From: Lientehia hominis
Lineage (GTDB): Bacteria; Bacillota; Clostridia; Lachnospirales; Lachnospiraceae
Length of the DNA stretch: 64,000 nucleotides
Assembly (NCBI RefSeq): GCF_021044755.1
Contig: NZ_JAJNOR010000003.1
Coordinates: forward strand, 1 to 64,000
Direction: 5' to 3'
Part shown: one piece after another, positions 9,358 through 17,975 of the stretch
How positions within the stretch are numbered: position 1 is the stretch's first letter
Layout: every line of letters starts with the position of its first letter
Made by a program: the position numbers and the translations under genes
Notes under the pieces: model-generated
What the model was told of the DNA's origin: nothing
The model's database searches: none
The model's input: the letters and a program-made list of their open reading frames with translations, nothing else

Positions 9358-10932
9358 TTAAAAAACCGTATTCAGAGAAACTGCCACTATCTTCTGTACA
9401 ACAAGTGCGTTAAAGCATATGGCGAGCACAATGATCCACTTATCCATATTCTTCCGCAAAACAATCTTATTATTTCTCAAAGTCAATAAGAAAAGTGGAA
9501 GAATTGGGAGAAAATACCTTCCCTGGATTCCTTCGATAAAGCTCCAGCTGGCAGGCGTCCAGCCAAGAAGCATCGACATGCCGATCAAAAACATAATACT
9601 TAAACATATCGCAATACACCACACTTTTTGTCCGCATTTCATACCTTTCATTTCATCCTCTGTTTTCAGGCACGATAAAAACAAAAGAAATGAAAACGCA
9701 AGCACCGCCAATTCTCCTATGCAGATATTTCTCCATCCCAGTTCATAGCCTATCATATGAGTCAAATAAAAACCGGAGTATTCTCTCACCGTATTGATCA
9801 AAAGAAAAAAGAACCTGGCGGGATTTTTCATGAGCATTCCCAACGTATATCCCGGCTCGCCAGCCCAGGATATATAATTTTCTCCCGTCCCGATATAGCC
9901 CGCTATCGCTGTCATGTTATTAAGCAGCAGCGACAGGACCGCAGTTCCCAAAACCGCTCCGGCGGATATCCAGTAAAATTTTTTCGAACTGAATTTCTCC
10001 CGCGGAATCAGCAGACAAAGGCCGGCCAAAAGAATATACACTGTCTTACACGGAGCCAGCAGACCTAGTAATATTGCCAGTACCGCAACTTCTCTCTTTC
10101 CCACCTTGTCCGCAGTCTGGCTGTATCGAAAACATACCGCCGTAAACAATATGGCCAGGGCCAATGCAGGCGTATCATAAGACATAGAAGAGATCAGCTC
10201 CAGTGTCATTGGAAGCATAGCCGCTGCAAACAGAACCATCTTTCCGAACGGTATCCATTTTATAGCCCAATACATACATCCGGCAAATGTCAATAAATTC
10301 ATCAGACGGCCAAGAAACATGGTCATAGCCCATCCAAAATTCATAAGCCTTCCCAACGTGATGCCCACCGCCTGAGGAATGTATGGCACCGGTCCTGTAT
10401 TTACCAGTTTATAATCAAAGATAACCGTTTCCGCACTCTGACAAGGCTTAAAAAAAGAGTCTGCCAATGTCAGATAATTCTCTTTTGTATTTCGGTGGTC
10501 AAACGAAGCCCTGGCGTCTTCCGCCCGCATATAAACATGACCCTCTTCATCGGCCGCTTCCTTATGCATCATGACATTGGACCACTTATAGGCGGTGGCA
10601 TAATGGGCGATCTCATCCGGCGCCGTGAGCGGAGGGAGAATAAACATATAGACGATTCCGACCGTAAGACAGCAGACCAAAAACAGTTTTTCAATTTTTA
10701 GCTTCTTCGTTTTTATCAAATAAAAAGAAAGTCCAAAACAGAACAAAAGTAAAAAAAGAGAAAACACACAGTACAAAACTAAAAGCCGCATGCTGAATGG
10801 CTTTAATACAGGCAAAATACATGCCTTTAAGGTAGTGAACCATAGAGCTGTCAGAATCAAAACGGCGCCAAACCAAAACACCCACATTTTTTTTTCACTT
10901 ACCCTGCGCCATATTTCTTTCCGTTTCTCCAT
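9358..10932 (-). CDS. DUF2142 family multi-spanning membrane protein (second of a tandem pair)
   Basis: A 524-residue membrane protein starting at ATG 10932, which has GGGAG 5 nt upstream. A GTG 18 bp further upstream is also in frame but is less well placed. It shares with its neighbour a helix followed by FILPPLTAPDEIAHYATAYKW, the acidic loop that marks DUF2142, and about 11 membrane segments. Unlike the neighbour it lacks the long soluble N-terminal insertion. The two genes are 10 bp apart and probably translated together. A GT-C-like role in modifying lipid-linked glycan is plausible from the fold and context but unproven. Confidence 0.75.
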   Translation of the reverse strand: MEKRKEIWRRVSEKKMWVFWFGAVLILTALWFTTLKACILPVLKPFSMRLLVLYCVFSLFLLLFCFGLSFYLIKTKKLKIEKLFLVCCLTVGIVYMFILPPLTAPDEIAHYATAYKWSNVMMHKEAADEEGHVYMRAEDARASFDHRNTKENYLTLADSFFKPCQSAETVIFDYKLVNTGPVPYIPQAVGITLGRLMNFGWAMTMFLGRLMNLLTFAGCMYWAIKWIPFGKMVLFAAAMLPMTLELISSMSYDTPALALAILFTAVCFRYSQTADKVGKREVAVLAILLGLLAPCKTVYILLAGLCLLIPREKFSSKKFYWISAGAVLGTAVLSLLLNNMTAIAGYIGTGENYISWAGEPGYTLGMLMKNPARFFFLLINTVREYSGFYLTHMIGYELGWRNICIGELAVLAFSFLLFLSCLKTEDEMKGMKCGQKVWCIAICLSIMFLIGMSMLLGWTPASWSFIEGIQGRYFLPILPLFLLTLRNNKIVLRKNMDKWIIVLAICFNALVVQKIVAVSLNTVF

Positions 10933-10962
10933 CTCCACTCCCATAAACACTCTTCCGCTAAG

Positions 10963-11796
10963 TCATCGTTTCTTTTTCGCATTCACCTTCAGATATATCT
11001 GAATCAGTTCATTCCTCGCATGGCGTATCATCATGCTGACCCAAAGCTCAAAACGGTTCAGATGGACGGCCCCCAGCGCGTTATGCTTTTTCAGCAGATT
11101 CTTATGTTCCAGATTATAAGTCTTCCTGTCACCATTAATCAGATTCCCCGTATTGGAATCGTTCCTGACCCGGAATCCGTTCAGCTCTTCATGAATCACA
11201 TAGATTTTTCCCAGGCAGGCCATCCGAAGCCACATATCAAAGTCCAGGATATATGGAAATTTGGGGTCAAATCCTCCAGCTCTCTCATAGGAGCTCCTCG
11301 GAAACAGCGTATTGCAGGGAGCGCCAAAGAAGCTCTTGAATATCAGCGCCCGTTTGGCCACCTTTCTGCCCTCTAAGAGACCTGCCTTCGGATACCGTTT
11401 AAAACACCCTGTCCGCCCCCCATTTTCATCTATCAGAGCCGTGTCGCTCATCACCAGCGTCACATCCGGATGCTTCAAAAGCGCTCCCAGCTCTTTTTGA
11501 ATGCTGTCCGCATATAGAATATCATCTGCACAGACCAGCTTGATATAATCTCCCTTCGCTTCCGCCAGGCACTTGTTCCAGTTACCAGTCATGCCCAGAT
11601 TCTTTTCATTCTGGACCAGGCGCATTCTGGAATCTTCAATGTTCTTCACAATCTCCACTGTATTGTCTTTAGAGCAGTCATCCACCACGACCAGCTCAAT
11701 ATTCTTATAGTTCTGATCCAATATGGACTCAATGGTTTTCTTTATATAAACCGCGCTGTTGTAAGCCGGAATACATACGCTTACTAAAGGCATCAT
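10963..11796 (-). CDS. Family 2 glycosyltransferase
   Basis: A 277-residue single-domain GT-A enzyme. The N-terminus VSVCIPAYNSAVYIKKTIES binds the nucleotide sugar. VVVDDCSKDNT follows, then LVCADDILYADS (the DxD-like metal site), and FPYILDFDMWLRMA near residue 190 is the usual acceptor-side motif. The start overlaps the upstream stop as ATGA, with AAGGAG at about 8 nt, so it is translationally coupled to the DUF2304 gene. The C-terminus ends in a basic amphipathic stretch that may touch the membrane. Donor and acceptor sugars cannot be told from sequence. Confidence 0.85.
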   Translation of the reverse strand: MMPLVSVCIPAYNSAVYIKKTIESILDQNYKNIELVVVDDCSKDNTVEIVKNIEDSRMRLVQNEKNLGMTGNWNKCLAEAKGDYIKLVCADDILYADSIQKELGALLKHPDVTLVMSDTALIDENGGRTGCFKRYPKAGLLEGRKVAKRALIFKSFFGAPCNTLFPRSSYERAGGFDPKFPYILDFDMWLRMACLGKIYVIHEELNGFRVRNDSNTGNLINGDRKTYNLEHKNLLKKHNALGAVHLNRFELWVSMMIRHARNELIQIYLKVNAKKKR

Positions 11797-12164
11797 TTCT
11801 CTGGCTCCTTCTCCTGTTCCTTAAGTCTCTTCTCCGATTCATTGTCATCCAGCGCGATCTTCTGCACCAGCTCTTTCATCTTGGTCTCCAGCTGGGAAAT
11901 CCGGATCGACATGGAGAAATTTTTCACCAAAAGCAGGAAGATCATCAGCAGAAAAATAAAATTCGCAGTGGACATAGTCCCCACCAATCCTGACAGCCAG
12001 TCCGCCGCTGTCGGGAAAACGCTGAAGATCACCAGCAGCACGGCGAAAAATACCCAAAACATAGAATCCTCAATCTGCGCCTTAGCCTGGCGTATTTTTC
12101 TCATCATCAGCAGCAGGACAAGGAGGGACATCAAAATTAAGATCATCCGCAGTACCGTCGTCAT
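11793..12164 (-). CDS. DUF2304 small membrane protein
   Basis: A 123-residue protein with three hydrophobic helices (about residues 4-21, 34-52 and 66-82) and a charged C-terminal tail likely to form a coiled coil (ISQLETKMKELVQKIALDD). The RKIRQAKAQIEDSMFWVFFAVLL segment matches the DUF2304 family (PF10066). These proteins typically sit next to a dolichol-phosphate-mannose-synthase-like glycosyltransferase, as here. It overlaps both neighbours by 4 bp (ATGA), so the three proteins are made in step. A role as membrane partner for the glycosyltransferase is inferred from this recurrent pairing. Confidence 0.8.
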   Translation of the reverse strand: MTTVLRMILILMSLLVLLLMMRKIRQAKAQIEDSMFWVFFAVLLVIFSVFPTAADWLSGLVGTMSTANFIFLLMIFLLLVKNFSMSIRISQLETKMKELVQKIALDDNESEKRLKEQEKEPEK

Positions 12165-12889
12165 CGTTCATCTCCTCCATTCTTCCTGCGGTAACGCTTA
12201 TCCCGCTTTCTGAAATTCTGAATCAGTAAAATGGAAAACAGCATCTTGCTCATATATTTCACCGCATTCACAGGATTCAGGTAACTTTCTCCGGCAATGC
12301 GCTCATCCATTTTCACCTGGACCTCCGCCACTTTGGCTCCCTGCTTCAGCAGATAAGAAATCGTATCCGGCTCCGGCCCATAATTCAGGCTCAGGGCAAA
12401 TTCCTCCATCATCCGCCGGCTGAACATCCGCATCCCAGAGGTAGGATCTTTTATCCTCACGCCAGTCGTCAGCCGGATGGCAGCGGAAATCAGATTGCTT
12501 CCCAGCATCCTCATGGTCTTCGGTTTCTTTTCCGAAACAAACCGAGAACCGATGACGATATCATATCCCTCTTCCATCTTGTCCTGCATCGTCTGGATGA
12601 ATTCCGGCCGGTGCTGCCCATCCCCGTCAAACTGAATGGCATACTGATAATGGTTCCGGTAAGCATATTTTAATCCTGCCTGAAAGCCTCCCGCCAAGCC
12701 CAGATTCACCGGCAGATCCAGAAGATGATATCCTTTTTTTCTGCAGATCTCAGCTGTCTTATCCTTTGAGCCGTCGTTGACCACCACATAATCAAACTGG
12801 GGATAATAAAAGATCAGGTTGTCCACCACCCGCTCGATATTCTTCTCTTCATTATAGGCCGGAATTACAATCAAGACGTCCGCCATCAT
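12161..12889 (-). CDS. Polyprenyl-phosphate-sugar synthase-like family 2 glycosyltransferase
   Basis: About 242 residues. ATG 12889 is chosen because GGAGG lies 5 nt upstream and the codon overlaps the stop of the previous gene as ATGA. The sequence has DVLIVIPAYNEEKNIERVV at the N-terminus, VVNDGSKDKT, then IQFDGDGQHRPE (the DxD metal site) and IVIGSRFV, followed by KDPTSGMRMFSRR. This pattern is that of DPM1/GtrB-like enzymes, which move a sugar from a nucleotide donor to polyprenyl phosphate at the inner membrane face. Its DUF2304 partner follows directly. The likely product, a lipid-linked sugar, could feed the downstream DUF2142 membrane proteins; that link is inference. Confidence 0.85.
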   Translation of the reverse strand: MMADVLIVIPAYNEEKNIERVVDNLIFYYPQFDYVVVNDGSKDKTAEICRKKGYHLLDLPVNLGLAGGFQAGLKYAYRNHYQYAIQFDGDGQHRPEFIQTMQDKMEEGYDIVIGSRFVSEKKPKTMRMLGSNLISAAIRLTTGVRIKDPTSGMRMFSRRMMEEFALSLNYGPEPDTISYLLKQGAKVAEVQVKMDERIAGESYLNPVNAVKYMSKMLFSILLIQNFRKRDKRYRRKNGGDER

Positions 12890-13881
12890 TTGTTCCTCCA
12901 ATATTTCTTATTCATACTGCAGGCCAGCACTATCTTTGCCGGAAGCTTTTTATATCGTTTTCCCAACAGATATCCCGCATATTTGCAGGCTGTAGTAAAA
13001 AGCATTCCCGGAATCAGGTAGATCCGCCCGCACCTGACCAGAAATTTCATGGTATTTATCACCAACGCAAAGCCCTCCCGTTCTGAACGGATCCCCCGGA
13101 ACACTTCCGGATGCTCCGCCTGAGATACGGCCAGATCAAAATTCCTCTGAAGCTGTACCTTATTGGACAGATTATGGGAATGGATGACCCGGGCGCCTGC
13201 TGCATAAGCCACCGCATATCCGGCCTGCACTGCTCTCCCGGCAAATATCATATCCTCATTGAAAATGGTCTTTTCTGGAAATCCCCCCTGCAAAAGAAAC
13301 AAATCTTTTCGATAAGCGGCGCAGACGTTGGATGCAAAAAAGGTCTTTATGCCCATAGCGGGGATATCTTCCTTCGTTTTGATACGGGACTGCGCCGGAT
13401 AATTAAAACTCCTGGTATACTGTTCAACAGGTCTGCAGTCCTTGTCTGGCATCTGGCGTCCATAGCTGAGTATAATCTCCGTTCCTCCCAGATTCCCCGC
13501 AGACGCCCCGCAGAACTCCCCGAAAAAAGGTTCCGTCAGCATTTCTATCATATGGTCGTCTTCCGGCACGGCATCCTGCGTCATATATACCACGACTTCT
13601 CCGTCACAATATTCCATCCCTCTGTTTCTGGTGCCGCCATGATCAAATTCATCCCGGGAAAGAAAATGGCACTCCACCGGTATATCACTCTCCAGAATCC
13701 ACCGTTCCAGCTGTGCTCCCTGACTCTCTCCTGAAGCATCGTCCGGGTCTGTAATCATCAGGACGATCTTATCTGGCTTTCTGCACTGACGGTTCAGCAT
13801 ATGAAGCAAATGTCCCAATTTTCCTTCCGGTTTATAAACGGGTACCACCACATCTATCTTCCCTGTTTTTTCCTCTGTCAT
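12886..13881 (-). CDS. Family 2 glycosyltransferase, rhamnosyltransferase type
   Basis: A 331-residue enzyme starting at ATG 13881, which has GGAGG 6 nt upstream; longer upstream frames overlap the flippase gene and lack family homology. IDVVVPVYKPEGKL opens the GT-A domain, HGGTRNRGMEYCDGEVVVYMTQDAVPED carries the metal-binding acidic residues, and FNEDMIFAGRAVQAGY is the acceptor-side motif. The GTRNRGM...MTQDA arrangement is typical of bacterial rhamnosyltransferases (RfbF-like). It ends in a hydrophobic, membrane-associated tail. Rhamnose as the donor is supported by rmlC and rgpF in the locus but not proven. Confidence 0.8.
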   Translation of the reverse strand: MTEEKTGKIDVVVPVYKPEGKLGHLLHMLNRQCRKPDKIVLMITDPDDASGESQGAQLERWILESDIPVECHFLSRDEFDHGGTRNRGMEYCDGEVVVYMTQDAVPEDDHMIEMLTEPFFGEFCGASAGNLGGTEIILSYGRQMPDKDCRPVEQYTRSFNYPAQSRIKTKEDIPAMGIKTFFASNVCAAYRKDLFLLQGGFPEKTIFNEDMIFAGRAVQAGYAVAYAAGARVIHSHNLSNKVQLQRNFDLAVSQAEHPEVFRGIRSEREGFALVINTMKFLVRCGRIYLIPGMLFTTACKYAGYLLGKRYKKLPAKIVLACSMNKKYWRNK

Positions 13882-13919
13882 ATCTCGCCTCCAGATAAAA
13901 CGTCTGGCCTTCGCCGTTT

Positions 13920-15212
13920 TCAGCTTCCAGCTTCTTGTTTCATGGATTTCCGGTACTGGAACCAGGCATTTCCGAAAAACAGCGCCACCAGAACGCCCAT
14001 CGCCAGTGTGTAGCAGACCGCCCCGCCCAAAATCCCCAGTTGACTCACCAACACAGGCGCCGCGATCAGCGCAAGGATAAAGGCGGCTCCATAACAAACC
14101 AGAATCTGAATCTGCCTCCGCATGGTGGTCAATGCGTAATAGAGAAGCATGACCGCTGCATTGAATCCTCCTCCAAGAATTAAAATAACCAGTGCGCCCC
14201 GATACGGTGTCAGATCATGGCCGAATATCAGAGAAAGCACCGGAATTCCCAGAAGAAACGCGCCCAGACAGCATATTGCCGTCAGCGCCACGATCCCTAA
14301 AAGGAGTTTGTTCACAATCTGTTTGAACTTTTTCCATTCTCCTGCTTTATAGCTGTTTCCCATGGTTGTCAGAAGCGGCTTGAACATAAAGCCGCTCAAA
14401 AGGTTGATGGTCGAGGTGGGCAGATAAATATCCGTATAATATGTGACCGCCTCTTCCGTCATATGGGCGTCAATGGCATATTTTGCAGCATTGCAGATAT
14501 AAAGATACAGAAAACTGCCTATAAAAAGAAAGAAACAGTCCTTCAGCAGATGGTATACCCGGTCCCATGCGTAAGAGAGACGGAGCGGCTCAAACTCCCG
14601 TATTATCACCAAGTCAAAGACCGCAAATGCAAACACCGCAGCAGCAACTGCGGCCACGCTTGCTGCAACAATATCCTTTGAAATGATTACTGTAAGGATG
14701 AATACTCCTCCGGAAAAAGCGGTTCGAAAAGCCATGGACTTCCCGGCGATATCCAGCCGGCCCTGTCTGTGGAACTCTCCTTCAAACACATCCGCGACGC
14801 CATCCATCAGCTTATAAAAACACATGAGGAGTATCACAGCCGCTTTTACTGCAGAAGGCCTGCTTGCAATGACATAGACAAATCCTGCCGCCGCCATCGC
14901 CCCGCTTGTGATCATCCTGGCTGAAAGATATTCGGGAAAAGAATATTGACGGCTCACATCTGTGACATGAAAAGGGCGCACTTCATAATAACCAATCGTA
15001 AGCAGCATCTGTCCCGTTGTAAAAGCAATGGAAAAGATACCCCCGTAGTATTCTCCCGTGGCTCTCGCCGCCACTGCAAAAAGCAGGATACTGGACAACG
15101 CGAACAGCAGACTTCCTGCCATATTCCAGATAACGTTCTTTTTTCCCTGGTTCTTTCCATTCCCCATTATCAGGGCTTTCCATTTACTCATATTATTTTT
15201 ATTCTCTCCCAT
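13920..15212 (-). CDS. Polysaccharide flippase-like membrane protein (MATE/Wzx superfamily)
   Basis: A 430-residue protein with about 12 hydrophobic helices and short charged loops, the layout of Wzx/MOP-type flippases, which turn undecaprenyl-linked oligosaccharides to the outer membrane face. The N-terminal part (NVIWNMAGSLLFALSSILLFAVAAR) matches the first helix of that superfamily, and the second half begins around FMFKPLLTTMGNSY. The start at 15212 overlaps the licD stop by 14 bp; ATG 15191, with GGGAGA upstream, is a possible alternative. A flippase alongside an ABC exporter implies either two glycans or two export steps in this locus. Confidence 0.75.
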   Translation of the reverse strand: MGENKNNMSKWKALIMGNGKNQGKKNVIWNMAGSLLFALSSILLFAVAARATGEYYGGIFSIAFTTGQMLLTIGYYEVRPFHVTDVSRQYSFPEYLSARMITSGAMAAAGFVYVIASRPSAVKAAVILLMCFYKLMDGVADVFEGEFHRQGRLDIAGKSMAFRTAFSGGVFILTVIISKDIVAASVAAVAAAVFAFAVFDLVIIREFEPLRLSYAWDRVYHLLKDCFFLFIGSFLYLYICNAAKYAIDAHMTEEAVTYYTDIYLPTSTINLLSGFMFKPLLTTMGNSYKAGEWKKFKQIVNKLLLGIVALTAICCLGAFLLGIPVLSLIFGHDLTPYRGALVILILGGGFNAAVMLLYYALTTMRRQIQILVCYGAAFILALIAAPVLVSQLGILGGAVCYTLAMGVLVALFFGNAWFQYRKSMKQEAGS

Positions 15213-16056
15213 ATTCTCCGAAATCCAGCTGATACGGATAGTGATTCTTGCGCTTCTCCACCGGGGGGAGCGTCATAAAATCAGGATGCATCTGGGAAAG
15301 CATTTTTTCTATATGATTCGGAAAATTCAATTTTATATCCTCAAAGGGCTCCTGTCTGAGCGGATACAAGTCCGTTTTTTCTATGGTATTCCAGAAGCGG
15401 TCCGTATCGCATAAATAACTCAGCCGTCCTGTTTCCCTGTCCTGATACCGGGTCATGGCTGCTTTACACTTCTGATATATTTTTTTCCTGGAAAACCCAA
15501 AGAATTTCAGAAACAGATGAGCCGCCCGGCAGACAGCCCTCTCCGCCGCCACTTTAAAACCGGTTCCCAATATCACCGGCTTCGGCATACAGCGCAGTAT
15601 GAGGATCTTGCTCCAAAACCACGCGTCCCTTGCCTGCTTTCGGTATTCCTTATCATCATCTGATACGTTGTCAAAGGGATAGATGTCCAGGAAAATCCCC
15701 AGCTCACAATCAATATCCCGAAGAGCTTCTTCCCGGAACCTGGTTCCTTTCAGCATCCATCGAGTGGTAGTCAGAGGATAATTTTCATCATACTCCGCGT
15801 TCATCACCGTGTATTTCTCTCCGAATTCCTCCCTGGCGACCCGAATGAATTTTTCATAATCCTTCCGGGGCAGGCATACGTCTATATCATCATCCCACGG
15901 AATGAATCCCCGATGGCGCAGCGCCCCTATGGCTGTCCCGGCAAAGGAAAAATAAGTCAGCTCATATTTACTGCAGAGATAAAGAAAATCCTTTAAAATC
16001 CCAAGTTCGATCCCCTGAAGAGTTTTAAGTGTTGAATCATCGTATTCCTTAAACAT
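15199..16056 (-). CDS. LicD family phosphotransferase
   Basis: A 285-residue member of the LicD family (PF04991). The diagnostic block is YFSFAGTAIGALRHRGFIPWDDDIDVCLPRKDYEKF (about residues 35-70), with the DDDID metal site. LicD enzymes transfer phosphocholine or a related group from a CDP-linked donor onto surface glycans. The gene directly upstream encodes a nucleotidyltransferase fused to a PLP enzyme, which could make that donor. No choline kinase or choline importer is seen nearby, so the group transferred may not be choline. The transfer reaction is well supported by family; the exact substituent is open. Confidence 0.85.
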   Translation of the reverse strand: MFKEYDDSTLKTLQGIELGILKDFLYLCSKYELTYFSFAGTAIGALRHRGFIPWDDDIDVCLPRKDYEKFIRVAREEFGEKYTVMNAEYDENYPLTTTRWMLKGTRFREEALRDIDCELGIFLDIYPFDNVSDDDKEYRKQARDAWFWSKILILRCMPKPVILGTGFKVAAERAVCRAAHLFLKFFGFSRKKIYQKCKAAMTRYQDRETGRLSYLCDTDRFWNTIEKTDLYPLRQEPFEDIKLNFPNHIEKMLSQMHPDFMTLPPVEKRKNHYPYQLDFGEYGRE

Positions 16057-16094
16057 ATCATGTGCTCCGTTCCCTGTCCGGATCTATGCCTTTT

Positions 16095-17921
16095 TCACCT
16101 GGCAGGACCGGAAAGCTCTGTTTTTAACGCTTTTAAAAGCAGCTCGTTCTCTTCCGGCCGTTTTACCGCCAGCCGTATATACTGCCCGTTTCCAAACCCT
16201 CTCTTTGCAGACAGGTCTTTGATCAGAAGATCATATTTTTCCAGCAGGGATGCCGCCAGCTCACTGCTGTTAAATCCATCCATAAGCTCACACATCAGAT
16301 AATTGGCCTGGGAAGGAATCGGGCGAAGATGCGGAACAGTATTTAGAGACGCAATATATTCACTCCTTACTTCTTTAAATAGTTCCATCGCCCTGCTGTA
16401 ATCCCCTTTGTACTTTTCAGCGATCTGCATATAATACTCCCCAAAGGAATTGATATTCCAAATGGCCGCCTGTTTTTTCATCCTGCCGATAAATTTCGTA
16501 TCGCTGCCTGCGATCACACCCAGGCGCAGCCCCGGTACTCCATAAGATTTTGAAATGCTCTTTACCACAAAGAGCGCCGGATAACGTATCAGGACGTCCT
16601 GATGCAGCAGGGAATTTTCTTCCATATCCCCATCCGCAAAATCCACGAAAGACTCATCCAGGACAAAGCGGATATTCTTTCTCTCCGCCCATTCTGCCAT
16701 CCGAAGCACATCCTTCCCTGGAATATAGCTGCCGGAGGGATTGTCCGGATTAATCAGCACCAAGATGGCAATATCCTTTTCTCCGAAATATTCCATAAGT
16801 TCATCCGCCGTATATGTGAAATCCCGATTGCCGGGTGTGAACACCTCCAGCTCTTCTTTTTTTCTGTTCGGATATTCTTCAAAGGTCGGGTATACCGTCC
16901 CAAGCTTTCCAGGCACCATTTCCATCATGAGCTTTATAAGCTCTGCGGCGCCGTTTCCCACACAGACCTGCTCTTTTTTAAGGCCAAAATATTTTGCCGC
17001 CACGAGGCTGTTGACCTCCATCCCAGATGGATAATTGGTCAAAAGCTCTGTAAAACTGGCTTTCAGTTCGTCCACCAGTTTTTCCCCGGGATAAAACGGA
17101 TTCACCAGATAACAGAAGTCCTTAAGGTGCGGATATCTCCAATATCCGCCATAACGGCCGGAAATCTTCTTAAGCTTTTCTTCCCCCCCAGCAAACAGGG
17201 ATTCTGCGATATCCAGGTCTTGTTCATCGTCAATCTCATACCAGAGCTCTCCGTTCAGACGCAGCCCTTTGATGACAGGCGTATCGAGGAGCGTGATCAC
17301 CTTCAGTACCTGCTCATAATATTCGTTGTTGCCCAGAGCCTTACAGTATGCCTCCAGGAAAGGAACATAGTGGGAATTGGAAAATTCTTTTCCGAATTTG
17401 TAAATATTTACCGTCTTATAGTACTTGTCCACGTCGGAAAAGCGGAAGCTTTTCTTTCCGATAAAATCCAGAATATTGTCTTCTTCATCCAGCGTCACCA
17501 CAGTTCCGTCCATCCAGCTCTCGTACTTCGCCACAAGAGCAAGGCTGGGATAGGGATCATACACCAGCTTTTCCAAAACGGCTTTTTCAAATATCAGATC
17601 CGACTCCAGGAGCAGCGTATCTTCCTCTGTCAGATAATCCTTCGCCATATATAAGGAATAGATGTTATTGGTCTTGTAGTAGATCTGATTGTCAACATAT
17701 ATGATGGGAGTCTCTATGGACAAGGTCCTAATATAATCCATCAGTTTTTGCCCCTCATACCCCACTACAATGACAATCCTGGACAGACCAAGTCCGTCCA
17801 GCTGAGTCAGCGCCCTCTCGATCAGCGTGACACCGTCGACCTTGACCATACATTTAGTCGCGTCTTTTGTCAGCTCTTTAAGCCTTTTCCCCATACCTGC
17901 CGCTAAGATGATTGCCTGCAT
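16095..17921 (-). CDS. Fused sugar/choline-phosphate-type nucleotidyltransferase and PLP-dependent enzyme (CobD/HisC-like)
   Basis: A 608-residue two-domain protein. Residues 1-240 are a LicC-like nucleotidyltransferase: MQAIILAAGMGKRLKELT at the N-terminus binds the nucleotide, then CMVKVDGVTLIERAL and LLLESDLIFE (metal Asp). Residues about 250-608 are a fold-type-I PLP domain: NPDNPSG, LDESFVDFADG with the PLP-contacting Asp, and SISKSYGVPGLRLG with the Schiff-base Lys. DESFVDF and WNINSFG resemble CobD (threonine-phosphate decarboxylase), but HisC-type aminotransferases share much of this. It sits 38 bp upstream of licD. Inference: one protein makes a phospho-amino-alcohol and activates it with CTP for LicD. 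An aminotransferase tied to a phosphonate donor is the alternative. Confidence 0.85.
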   Translation of the reverse strand: MQAIILAAGMGKRLKELTKDATKCMVKVDGVTLIERALTQLDGLGLSRIVIVVGYEGQKLMDYIRTLSIETPIIYVDNQIYYKTNNIYSLYMAKDYLTEEDTLLLESDLIFEKAVLEKLVYDPYPSLALVAKYESWMDGTVVTLDEEDNILDFIGKKSFRFSDVDKYYKTVNIYKFGKEFSNSHYVPFLEAYCKALGNNEYYEQVLKVITLLDTPVIKGLRLNGELWYEIDDEQDLDIAESLFAGGEEKLKKISGRYGGYWRYPHLKDFCYLVNPFYPGEKLVDELKASFTELLTNYPSGMEVNSLVAAKYFGLKKEQVCVGNGAAELIKLMMEMVPGKLGTVYPTFEEYPNRKKEELEVFTPGNRDFTYTADELMEYFGEKDIAILVLINPDNPSGSYIPGKDVLRMAEWAERKNIRFVLDESFVDFADGDMEENSLLHQDVLIRYPALFVVKSISKSYGVPGLRLGVIAGSDTKFIGRMKKQAAIWNINSFGEYYMQIAEKYKGDYSRAMELFKEVRSEYIASLNTVPHLRPIPSQANYLMCELMDGFNSSELAASLLEKYDLLIKDLSAKRGFGNGQYIRLAVKRPEENELLLKALKTELSGPAR

Positions 17922-17975
17922 ATATTCCTCCTGTATGCGCTTACCAGCTTCTCCGCCGTTCGGCAGCTCTCTATT

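Noticed and set aside
16602..17654. Long open frame on the plus strand inside the nucleotidyltransferase/PLP fusion gene
   Set aside because: It lies opposite a gene with clear domains and motifs, has no ribosome binding site and no recognisable protein features. It is a shadow frame.
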